The position numbers and the translations under genes were made by a program. Shown in pieces: positions 1-6,654 of a stretch of 12,383 bases of DNA. Within the stretch, counting starts at the first letter, position 1. Each line of letters starts with the position of its first letter. This DNA is from Desulfobacteraceae bacterium (lineage in GTDB: Bacteria > Desulfobacterota > Desulfobacteria > Desulfobacterales > Desulfosalsimonadaceae), in assembly GCA_011389605.1 (NCBI GenBank), contig JAABTZ010000035.1:1-12383 (forward strand), written 5' to 3'. Below the pieces are notes generated by a model. It had not been told where the DNA came from. It saw only the letters and a program-made list of their open reading frames with translations, and did not search any database.

Positions 1-40
1 GAAGTGCAATTTCGTCAGAGCGCAAAAAAAATGATTTCCA

Positions 41-158
41 TAGAAGTCCAATATCTGTGTTACGTGCGATTTCCGAAGAATTTCATATGTAGCTAATAAG
101 TACGCTGCATTCCTCGGAATCGCGCAAGCCTTGATCTTGAACCTTTTACAAAGCCATC
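41..158 (+). repeat. Palindromic MITE/REP-like repeat, copy 1
   Basis: This is a divergent copy of the element at 9711-9834: both share AGTCCAATATCTG on the left, GTACGCTGCATTC in the middle and CTTGA..TTGAAC..TTTTAC on the right. It lies 17 bp beyond the cooS stop codon. It can fold on itself: GCGATT (66-71) pairs with AATCGC (118-123). The edges are approximate because the left end has diverged. Positions 1-40 hold no gene; a run of eight A residues follows GCGC there. The element could act as an mRNA 3' structure for the cooS transcript, which is inference. Confidence 0.7.
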
Positions 159-175
159 AAGCCTGTTTTCCGCCA

Positions 176-2053
176 TTAGACCTCTGCCGAATCCAGTCCC
201 AGATTCCGGCGCTGGTTTTCAATGTGGCCGCGGATTAGAACGGCTGCCTTTTCCGGGTCCGGCTCCACGGCAAATGTTGCGCCCACCACTTCCTGAAGAC
301 CTGTGGTCAGAAGTTCCACCACGTTCATGCTGCCGGCAATGGGCGGCATGGGGCCCAGAATCGTGTATATTCCCGATGCTACAACATAGGCACCGATGGA
401 AACGGCTTTCTCCGAGTACCACTCTGGTGCGGCCCCGGCCAGGGGCAGGTCGCTGATATCGGTTCCCAGTTCGTTGGCCAGGGCTGCTGCCAGCACCAGG
501 ATGCGCACGTTGTCCACACACGAGCCGAAGTGCAGAACCGGCGGGATTTCCAAAGACCCGCACACTTCCTTTAACCCGGGACCGGCATGAGCTATGGCCT
601 CTGCCACCTTGAATCCGGCCTTGGCATTGGCCACGGCCGCACATCCCGTGTCCACCACCAGGATATCGTTTTCAATCAGTCGTTTTGTCAGGGTCACGTG
701 GCCGTAGTCGTGCTTGATTTTGGGGTTGTTGCAGCCCACGATACCTGCGGCCCCGCGAATTTTGCCAGCTTTTATGGCATCGAGCAGGGGCTCGGGCGTT
801 CCGCCCAGGGCACTGACCACGGCTTCAACGGAAAATCCGCCCACCGCGTCCAGGGGCTCCACCGGGATATAAACCTCGCCGCGGTTGGCAAAATTTTCAA
901 TTGCGGCTTTAACCACGTCATAGGCTTTTTTCTGTGCGTTATCCGGGTGGAATTCCACGTGCTCCATGCCCGGAAACCTGGCCTTGTCGCTGGTACTGAT
1001 CATTTTTGTGTGATAGCAGGCCGCCACCTTGGAAAGCGCGGGCATGATGCACTGATAATCCACGATCATCATGTCTACAGCCCCCGTGGCAATGATGAGC
1101 TCGGTCATGAGATGATTTCCGGCCATGGGAATGCCGTGGCGCATCAAAAGCTCGTTTCCGGTGCAGCAAAGGCCGCAGAGATTTATGCCTTTTGCGCCTT
1201 TTTCTTCGGCCAGTTTTGTCATTTCGGCCTCGGAGCAGGCGGCCATGACCATTTCCGAAACCACGGGGTTGTGGCCGTGGACCACTACGTTGACCTGGTC
1301 GGCCTTGAGCACCCCGGCGTTGACCTTTGTGGGGGCGGGCTTGGGCGTGCCAAACAGGATGTCTGAGACTTCCGTTGCGATCATGGATCCGCCCCAGCCG
1401 TCTGACAAGGCGTTTCGCAGGCTGTGGAGCAAAAGGCTCTGCCAGCCGTTGTCAACGCCCATGTGGGTGCGATGCATGGCCTCCGATGTCTCCCGGTCAA
1501 TGCCTCTGGGCATGATATTGAGCTTGCGCCAAAGCTGTTGTCTTTTTTCAGGGGCCCGGGCAGTCAGTGCCAGTTCCTTTTTGCGGGTTCCGAAGTCTTC
1601 CTGCATGGCATAAGCCAGTTCTCCGGCAATTGCTTCAGGCTTTTTGCCGTCTGTGGCAATGCCGTATTCCGCGGCCACGCGGTTTAGTTTTTCCGTGTCC
1701 GTGATTGCATATCCCGGTGCCTTGTTTTCAGCCACTGCCGCCAGTACCTCCACTAGGTCCCGGCCGTGATCGGAATGGGCGGCAGCTCCTGCGGCAATCA
1801 TCCGGCACAGGTTGCGGGCCACAATAATATCAGCGTCTGCGCCGCACACCCCCTGCTGGGGCCCTTCGCCAAACGGATCCACCCGGCACGGGCCCATCAC
1901 ACAGATCCGGCAGCTCAGGCCCAGATCGCAGAATCCGCACTGGGGCTGCTGGGCCGCGTGGCGGTCCCAGACGGTTTCCACCTGGTCGGATTCCATTTTT
2001 TTGATCAGCAGCTGGCCGTCTTTGGTGATGGTATAGGTATGATGGTGCGTCAT
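176..2053 (-). CDS. cooS: Anaerobic Ni-Fe carbon monoxide dehydrogenase catalytic subunit
   Basis: Oxidises CO with water to CO2, two protons and two electrons at a Ni-Fe-S C-cluster; cytoplasmic homodimer. The 625-residue length is normal for the family. B-cluster cysteines C48, C51, C56 and C70 are present (SCRICVMGPC, then GVCGAD). The likely C-cluster ligands are all present: H261 in HGHNP, C297 in CGLCCTGNE, C335 in YQCIMP, C441 in VGCNNPK, C471 in DTGCAA and C512 in GSCVDN, plus the catalytic-type K549 in SEKAVSIG and proton-path H93/H96. The D-cluster motif is C39-GF-C42 with Ser at 47, i.e. CX2C rather than CX7C, as in the Desulfovibrio vulgaris enzyme. The ATG is preceded by GGGAGGA overlapping the stop of the cooF-like gene 15 bp upstream, so the two are co-transcribed. 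No cooC maturation ATPase gene lies in the window. No acetyl-CoA synthase gene is adjacent, which favours a CO-oxidising rather than a Wood-Ljungdahl role. Confidence 0.96.
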   Translation of the reverse strand: MTHHHTYTITKDGQLLIKKMESDQVETVWDRHAAQQPQCGFCDLGLSCRICVMGPCRVDPFGEGPQQGVCGADADIIVARNLCRMIAAGAAAHSDHGRDLVEVLAAVAENKAPGYAITDTEKLNRVAAEYGIATDGKKPEAIAGELAYAMQEDFGTRKKELALTARAPEKRQQLWRKLNIMPRGIDRETSEAMHRTHMGVDNGWQSLLLHSLRNALSDGWGGSMIATEVSDILFGTPKPAPTKVNAGVLKADQVNVVVHGHNPVVSEMVMAACSEAEMTKLAEEKGAKGINLCGLCCTGNELLMRHGIPMAGNHLMTELIIATGAVDMMIVDYQCIMPALSKVAACYHTKMISTSDKARFPGMEHVEFHPDNAQKKAYDVVKAAIENFANRGEVYIPVEPLDAVGGFSVEAVVSALGGTPEPLLDAIKAGKIRGAAGIVGCNNPKIKHDYGHVTLTKRLIENDILVVDTGCAAVANAKAGFKVAEAIAHAGPGLKEVCGSLEIPPVLHFGSCVDNVRILVLAAALANELGTDISDLPLAGAAPEWYSEKAVSIGAYVVASGIYTILGPMPPIAGSMNVVELLTTGLQEVVGATFAVEPDPEKAAVLIRGHIENQRRNLGLDSAEV

Positions 2054-2068
2054 TGTCCTGTCCTCCCT

Positions 2069-2671
2069 TTATCTTAACAGGTTGATTTCTTTTTCAGCCC
2101 TTTTGACCGTGTTTAGCAGCGAAAAACCCGGGGCATTGTCGGCCGGGACCGCTTCTGCGCATATGCTGCGGGCCACCTGGTCGGTTTTTTTCTTCATGGC
2201 TGCATCCATTTCCTCAAAGGTGAGCGCACCGGTTTTGCAGACCTCAACGCAGGCAGGGATCTGGCCGCGGTGCTGGCGGGCAATGCAGTTGTCGCACTTA
2301 ACCGCGATGGTCTTTGCCGCAGGTGCCAGGGGATCGGCATGATACCGGATCACTCCGTAGGGGCAGGCCATGGCACATGATGCGCAGTTAATGCAGATAT
2401 CCGGGTTAATTAGCACTGTATTAGTAATGGTCTGCCGGTAAATGGCCCCGGGCAGGCAGGCCATCTGACACGGGGCTGGGTCACAGTGACGGCACCGGTT
2501 GGGAAATCCTTCCTCATAGAGCCCTGCACCCACGTGTATCCTCGGTCTGGGCCGGGGTGATTCGGAAATGGCCGAAATCAGTGTGCCGGTTTTTGAATGG
2601 GAAGCCGCGCAGGCGAGCATGCACTGCATGCACCCCACGCATCGCTCGGGATGAACAATGACCTGTTTCAT
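2069..2671 (-). CDS. cooF: CooF-like four-cluster ferredoxin, electron-transfer partner of CooS
   Basis: A 200-residue polyferredoxin of the CooF/HycB/DMSO-reductase-B type. It is expected to take electrons from the CooS D-cluster and pass them to a partner oxidoreductase or hydrogenase. Sixteen cysteines form four [4Fe-4S] sets: C11/14/17/21, C60/63/68/72, C93/96/99/103 and C126/129/141/145. There is no signal peptide or membrane segment, so it should be cytoplasmic like CooS. The start follows AAGGAG with an 8-base spacer. It ends 15 bp before cooS, and the cooS ribosome binding site overlaps its stop. The upstream oxidoreductase gene is 68 bp away. The CooF name rests on both the cysteine pattern and the neighbour; by sequence alone it could be a generic iron-sulfur subunit. 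Confidence 0.9.
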   Translation of the reverse strand: MKQVIVHPERCVGCMQCMLACAASHSKTGTLISAISESPRPRPRIHVGAGLYEEGFPNRCRHCDPAPCQMACLPGAIYRQTITNTVLINPDICINCASCAMACPYGVIRYHADPLAPAAKTIAVKCDNCIARQHRGQIPACVEVCKTGALTFEEMDAAMKKKTDQVARSICAEAVPADNAPGFSLLNTVKRAEKEINLLR

Positions 2672-2739
2672 AAGCTTTTCTCCTTGTCCAATCTTAAATC
2701 AGACTTTTTATGAGTACATCAACAGGGTCTGTCCTGATT

Positions 2740-3984
2740 TTATCGTGTCAGCCGGCCCATGAGCCGGCTGACATTGAATCCGGGATCAAGCAGGTTGTGT
2801 TCTGCAATGTCAACAGGCGTGCGCCCCTGGATCAGAGAGGTTAGAACCCCTCCCTGCTCAATGCAGTTGATCATTACAAAACCCACAAGGATTTGCTCCT
2901 TGAAAACCAGCTTGCGGTAAGTGCCCCGTGCAGGATCGGAGGCAGAGAAAAACCGGCAGGCCTCATCGGTGTCCCGGGGGCTGACCCGGCCGGCTGTCAT
3001 TAAGTCTGTGTCAAAAATGCGGATGACGTTTCGCGAAAGACTTCCACGGTATGCAACAGGGTAGCCTGCCATGTTAAATCCGGCCACCCGGCCCTGGGCT
3101 ACGGCCTCGGGCCATATAGCGTTGACCCAGGGCTGCTGGCGGGCAATGTCTATGTGTTCGGCCACATCTCCGGCTGCGTAGATTCCGGGGACGCTGGTTT
3201 GCATATTGTCATCCACCATGATTCCGGCATCAGTATCTATGCTTTTTTCGGGCACAAATCCGTGGGCCGGAAACACCCCCTTGCCTATAACACACATGTC
3301 GCAGTCAAACCTTGTGCCATCTGACAGATGCGCTGTCCGGAGCCTTTTTTTCCCTTCAAAAGCCGTCACAAAAACCCCTGTGCGCACGGTGAGACCATTT
3401 TTCTCCAGCACCTGCTGAATGATTTGTCCGGCGGTTTCGTCCACCTGCATGGAAAGGGGGTATCCGGAGCCAATCAGCATGGTTACGGCAATGTTTCGCC
3501 GCAGCAGGCTGTAGGCAGCCTTAAAGCCCACCAGGCCGCCCCCAAGCACCAGGGCATGTTTGACATCTGCCAGGGTGTTTATCATCTGCTGCACATTTTC
3601 AATGTTGCGCATGAAAAAGACGCCGTCCAGATCCAGCCCCTGTGCATCTATGGGGCGGGGGTCTGCGCCGGTGGCCACCAGAAGACGGTCATATGAATGG
3701 GTCTGGCCGTCTTTTGTGGTTACTCTTTGGGAGTCTGTGTCCAGTGATACCGCGCGGGTGCCGAGAATGGGGGTGATCCGGTTTTTTTCGTAAAAATCCG
3801 CGCTACGCACAGGCAGTCTGGAAAGATCCACGGCCCCTTCAAGCAGGTTGCTGATCATGGGACGGCAGTAAGGGGAAAAGGTTTCATCTGAGATCAGGGT
3901 TATTTGACCGGGGTCGTCGAGCTGCCGGATAGTTTCTGCGGCGGTAACACCGGCGATACCGTTTCCGAGAATCACGTAATTCAT
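2740..3984 (-). CDS. FAD/NAD(P)-binding oxidoreductase of the CODH cluster (FNOR)
   Basis: A 414-residue pyridine nucleotide-disulfide oxidoreductase-class flavoprotein. FAD-binding GxGxxG is at 7-12 (GNGIAG), with SPYCRP near 37-42, ATG at 104-106, a second Rossmann GxGxxG at 148-153 (GGGLVG) and the FAD-closing AAGDVA at 270-275. A C-terminal domain of about 90 residues follows. CooS-CooF-FNOR clusters are known in other bacteria, including Geobacter, where FNOR is thought to couple CO oxidation to NAD(P)+ reduction via CooF; that role here is inference. The second Rossmann strand ends in TMLIGSG and lacks the acidic residue typical of NAD-specific enzymes, so NAD versus NADP is open. It is the first gene of the CO block; GAGG sits 8 bases before the ATG. 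No active-site CxxC disulfide is visible, so it is not a thioredoxin or lipoamide reductase. Confidence 0.88.
   Translation of the reverse strand: MNYVILGNGIAGVTAAETIRQLDDPGQITLISDETFSPYCRPMISNLLEGAVDLSRLPVRSADFYEKNRITPILGTRAVSLDTDSQRVTTKDGQTHSYDRLLVATGADPRPIDAQGLDLDGVFFMRNIENVQQMINTLADVKHALVLGGGLVGFKAAYSLLRRNIAVTMLIGSGYPLSMQVDETAGQIIQQVLEKNGLTVRTGVFVTAFEGKKRLRTAHLSDGTRFDCDMCVIGKGVFPAHGFVPEKSIDTDAGIMVDDNMQTSVPGIYAAGDVAEHIDIARQQPWVNAIWPEAVAQGRVAGFNMAGYPVAYRGSLSRNVIRIFDTDLMTAGRVSPRDTDEACRFFSASDPARGTYRKLVFKEQILVGFVMINCIEQGGVLTSLIQGRTPVDIAEHNLLDPGFNVSRLMGRLTR
2746..2773 (-). other. Perfect 11-bp hairpin in the last codons of the FNOR gene
   Basis: TGTCAGCCGGC at 2746-2756 is the exact reverse complement of GCCGGCTGACA at 2763-2773, with a 6-base loop. 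It lies just inside the stop codon (2740-2742), covering the C-terminal Ser-Arg-Leu-Met-Gly-Arg-Leu-Thr codons. No U-tract follows on either strand, so it does not look like a standard terminator. It could act as an RNA stability or processing element between FNOR and cooF-cooS; this is inference. Confidence 0.6.
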
Positions 3985-4011
3985 GGCGGCGCCTCGATGA
4001 TAGGAAGGTAA

Positions 4012-4215
4012 AACCTAAATTGAGCGATTTTCAAGTTTGCCGCAGATACAAGGAAGATGCAGACTGGCTATAGTCAACTATGCGAGGCTGCATCTGAGGC
4101 AGTAGATGCGGTAAAATTGGAAATCCCGGAGGGTTTATGATTTTTAAAATATAAATTGATGTTATCCTTTAAAATTGATGCACTCGAAAAAAGTCTGAAA
4201 CGCTCAGTTTAGGTT
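4012..4215. repeat. 204-bp MITE-like element with 15-bp terminal inverted repeats
   Basis: AACCTAAATTGAGCG (4012-4026) and CGCTCAGTTTAGGTT (4201-4215) are inverted repeats with one mismatch in 15. Inside is a second inverted repeat, AGATGCAG against CTGCATCT around 4055-4098, enclosing TAGTCAACTA. No reading frame of note lies within. A segment at 4174-4198 is a near match (22 of 25) to 12241-12265, showing sharing with another intergenic region. The element fills most of the 339-bp gap between the FNOR start and the small gene ending at 4324, so any FNOR promoter must lie in or beside it; I see no strong one. Confidence 0.6.
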
Positions 4216-4220
4216 GAAAA

Positions 4221-4269
4221 TAAAAAAACGCCACACGCAGTTTAAAAGCAGCAAACAGGGTGTGTGGCG
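4221..4269 (-). terminator. Rho-independent terminator of the Qrc operon
   Basis: On the minus strand CGCCACAC (from 4269-4262) pairs with GTGTGGCG (4236-4229), with a loop of about 25 bases, followed directly by seven T residues (4228-4222). It lies 55 bp beyond the stop of the 55-residue gene, the right place to end the qrc transcript. The loop is longer than usual but may be shortened by extra pairing (a G-T and a C-G pair next to the stem). Confidence 0.8.
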
Positions 4270-4323
4270 CTTAATCGTTTTTTGCAGCAGCCCCACAAAG
4301 GAGCCTTTTATTTAAAAGCAGCC

Positions 4324-4491
4324 CTAATGATGCCCGTGGCTGCCTTCTTCCTTATCTGCCGCGGTATCAAGAATTGATTTGATAATGCAGTAAGTCATTC
4401 CCATACCAATGATGCTCAGGGCGTACCAGAGCCCCCCCATAAAAACAAGGTGGGAAATGTCCCATACCCATTCAAACGCGAAAGGAAACAT
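4324..4491 (-). CDS. 55-residue single-pass membrane protein with His-rich tail, downstream of qrcD
   Basis: Reads MFPFAFEWVWDISHL and continues to a Gly-Ser-His-Gly-His-His C-terminus. Residues about 15-37 form one hydrophobic, glycine-rich membrane helix (VFMGGLWYALSIIGMGM). The tail after residue 38 is charged and ends in three histidines, so it could bind a metal or heme edge. The ATG follows AAGGAGG with a 7-base spacer, an excellent ribosome binding site, and starts 30 bp after the qrcD stop; an intrinsic terminator comes 55 bp after its end. These signals make it a real gene and the last one of the qrc operon. I recognise no named family. An accessory or assembly subunit of the Qrc complex is the simplest inference. 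Confidence 0.85.
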   Translation of the reverse strand: MFPFAFEWVWDISHLVFMGGLWYALSIIGMGMTYCIIKSILDTAADKEEGSHGHH

Positions 4492-4521
4492 ATTAAAACC
4501 TCCTTTTACCGGGCGATGCTG

Positions 4522-5760
4522 CTACCGGCCCGGGTTAAGTTCTTTTTCGTGGGGGAACACCGGCAGGTACCGGTATGCCAGGGAAATCAGGATTAAACCG
4601 TATGCCACGGGCAGAATCGTTGTGGCCACTTCCTGCCAGGTAGGCATATACATGTACCAGTCCTGAAAGGGCAGCAGCGGGGCGGCCATTACCTGCAGCA
4701 CCATAACCCAGCGGTTGATGCATATCCCAAGCACTGCCAGAACAGCAGCTGTTACAAGCAGGTTTTTGTTCTGCCTTCCTTTTTGAGAGACCAGGATAAG
4801 GGCGGGTACCACTCCGCATATCACCAGCTCCGCAATTAAAATCCAGATCCCGTAAATGGGATTGTTGGAGTAGAAATCCATAAGTGCAAAACCTTTGCTA
4901 GGCGCTGTTACCGCAGCCCAGTACCAGGTATCGGCAATTTTGGCAATGATGTAGGTCAAAAGCATCCAGCCTGATATTTTTGCCAGCAGCTGGTAGGTCT
5001 CGGGGCGAACAAGTTTCTTTTTTGTGACTTTTTCCGTGATCCAGGTGACCAGCATGGTAAAGCAGGGGCCAACCGCAGCTGCAGACCATGTAAACAGGAA
5101 AAAGGTCCAGGGCCATATAAGCAGCCCTTCACGATAGGCAAAGGGCCGGCCGTATAGCACACCGGCAACGCCACCAAGGGATCCCTGGTGGAAAAACGAC
5201 AGAAAGACGCCGGTGGCGGCAAACACTGCCATTACTTCATGCAGGTTGTGACTTAAGTGATGTAGAAACGGAATCCGGTTGAGCTTGGGGTTTTCCAGCA
5301 CAAGAGGGATAAATTCAATGGTTAGCACTGCAAAATAGCATGACAGGCAGAAAGCAACCTCGGTGAGCATGGAATGCACATTTGCATGCCAGAAGATAAA
5401 CCATCCCCGCAAAGGCTGACCAATATCCAGGGCCAGAATAAGCAGAGCAGAGCTGTAACAGATAAACCCAATTATTACAGCGTAGTTTATTATGCTTTTC
5501 AGTTCTTTTTTACCGATGATATAAGCCAGGAAACCGGAAAAAAAAGCCCCGCCGCCAAGGGCTATCACCGCCAGATCCGCCCATATCCACAAAGCAAATC
5601 CATAGGCATCATTCATGCCTGTCTGGTTTAATCCCTTGTACCATATTAAAAACATGGCATAGACTCCCCACAGCAGGACTACGCCGACCACTGCCAGCCA
5701 CACTGCAAATTGTCGGGTGGGGCAGCGCTCTACACCTTCGGGAATCGCTGGTGTCGTCAT
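4522..5760 (-). CDS. qrcD: Menaquinone reductase membrane subunit QrcD (NrfD/PsrC family)
   Basis: A 412-residue NrfD-family integral membrane protein with about ten predicted helices (roughly 18-40, 59-82, 91-111, 129-155, 172-191, 213-240, 259-281, 301-324, 333-353, 379-399). In Qrc this subunit holds the menaquinone site and the proton path, taking electrons from QrcC. Family-type features include the INRWVMVLQV segment near 348-357 and YMPTWQEVATT near 371-381, which resemble the quinol-site end of ActC/ActF and PsrC proteins. No heme or Fe-S motif is present, as expected. AAGGAG lies 10 bases before the ATG. It starts 30 bp after qrcC and is followed by the 55-residue membrane protein. 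By sequence alone it could belong to another NrfD complex; the four-gene order gives the Qrc call. Confidence 0.9.
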   Translation of the reverse strand: MTTPAIPEGVERCPTRQFAVWLAVVGVVLLWGVYAMFLIWYKGLNQTGMNDAYGFALWIWADLAVIALGGGAFFSGFLAYIIGKKELKSIINYAVIIGFICYSSALLILALDIGQPLRGWFIFWHANVHSMLTEVAFCLSCYFAVLTIEFIPLVLENPKLNRIPFLHHLSHNLHEVMAVFAATGVFLSFFHQGSLGGVAGVLYGRPFAYREGLLIWPWTFFLFTWSAAAVGPCFTMLVTWITEKVTKKKLVRPETYQLLAKISGWMLLTYIIAKIADTWYWAAVTAPSKGFALMDFYSNNPIYGIWILIAELVICGVVPALILVSQKGRQNKNLLVTAAVLAVLGICINRWVMVLQVMAAPLLPFQDWYMYMPTWQEVATTILPVAYGLILISLAYRYLPVFPHEKELNPGR

Positions 5761-5790
5761 GATCAGTTAACTCCTTGGTGTTTTCATGGA

Positions 5791-6609
5791 TTAATGGGTT
5801 GCCGCTGCCTTGCGGGCTTTTCGAACCTGTTCGGGACTTTCGCCTTCCAGGTAATTATCTGCAGAGCGGTGGACCCAGTCTTTTGTGCTCGTGTAATAGA
5901 CTTTTGGATTGGTGTTGAGCCTCTCCAGCAGGCGGAATGCGTTTTTGTCCCGGCTAAGGCGGTAGACCTGGTGATCGGGATTTTTAAGATCACCGAAAGT
6001 GATGGCCCCGGCAGGGCAGGCCTGGGCGCATGCAGTCTGGTAATCCTGTTCGCCAAGCTCCTTGCGGCCTTCCACATATGCCTTATCCCTGGCCTTTTGA
6101 TACCGATGGAAGCAAAACGAACATTTTTCAACCACCCCCCGCATACGTGCAGAGACGTCTGGATTTAAATAGTTTTTCATATCCGCCGGCCACTTGGGAT
6201 CCCACCAGTTAAATTTCCGGGCATGATAAGGGCAGGCTGCCATGCAGTACCTGCAGCCAAAGCAGCGGGTGTAGATCTGGCTGACAATACCGGTGGGATA
6301 GTCATAATCTGTGGCAACGGCCGGGCAAACGGAAACGCAGGGTGAATGCCCTTGCATATGCTCCCCGTCGCACTGCATGCACGGCATCGGGATATAGCAG
6401 ATTTCAGTTTCAGGAAACTGCTTTCCATTGTCGATTTTCATTACCCGGAGCCAGTTGAGACTAAGCAGCTTGTCGGTTTCATCCTGTTTAAACGGCACAT
6501 TGTTTTCCGCGTAACAGGCCACCATGCAGGCACCGCATCCGGTGCACTTGTCCAGATCAATGACCATCCCGTATCGTTTTGTCTTGGTGTGTTGGGGTTG
6601 TTGTGTCAT
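5791..6609 (-). CDS. qrcC: Menaquinone reductase iron-sulfur subunit QrcC
   Basis: A ferredoxin-like subunit that relays electrons within Qrc towards QrcD. Four cysteine sets are visible (numbered from the TTG-start version, subtract 1 for the ATG): C23/26/29/33, C78/81/92/96, C117/120/123/127 and C164/167/195/199, the usual pattern of four-cluster DMSO-reductase-B/NrfC-type proteins. No signal peptide is present; export with the Tat-targeted QrcB would be expected if it faces the periplasm. An in-frame TTG at 6612 lies directly before ATG at 6609. I chose the ATG because AGAGG sits 7 bases upstream of it and only 4 from the TTG. It lies 45 bp after qrcB and 30 bp before qrcD. Confidence 0.92.
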   Translation of the reverse strand: MTQQPQHTKTKRYGMVIDLDKCTGCGACMVACYAENNVPFKQDETDKLLSLNWLRVMKIDNGKQFPETEICYIPMPCMQCDGEHMQGHSPCVSVCPAVATDYDYPTGIVSQIYTRCFGCRYCMAACPYHARKFNWWDPKWPADMKNYLNPDVSARMRGVVEKCSFCFHRYQKARDKAYVEGRKELGEQDYQTACAQACPAGAITFGDLKNPDHQVYRLSRDKNAFRLLERLNTNPKVYYTSTKDWVHRSADNYLEGESPEQVRKARKAAATH

Positions 6610-6654
6610 CAAAAGACCTCTTTATCGGGTTATATGTCAAAGACGATTGCTAAA

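Noticed and set aside
587..1366. A 259-codon open frame on the plus strand opposite cooS
   Set aside because: It mirrors cooS, whose conserved metal ligands fix the true strand and frame; its translation shows no recognisable domain and no good ribosome binding site.
2746..2773. Rho-independent terminator at the FNOR 3' end
   Set aside because: The stem is perfect but no T-run follows on either strand, and it lies before the stop codon.
6610..6612. TTG start codon for qrcC
   Set aside because: ATG immediately follows and has better spacing to the AGAGG sequence.
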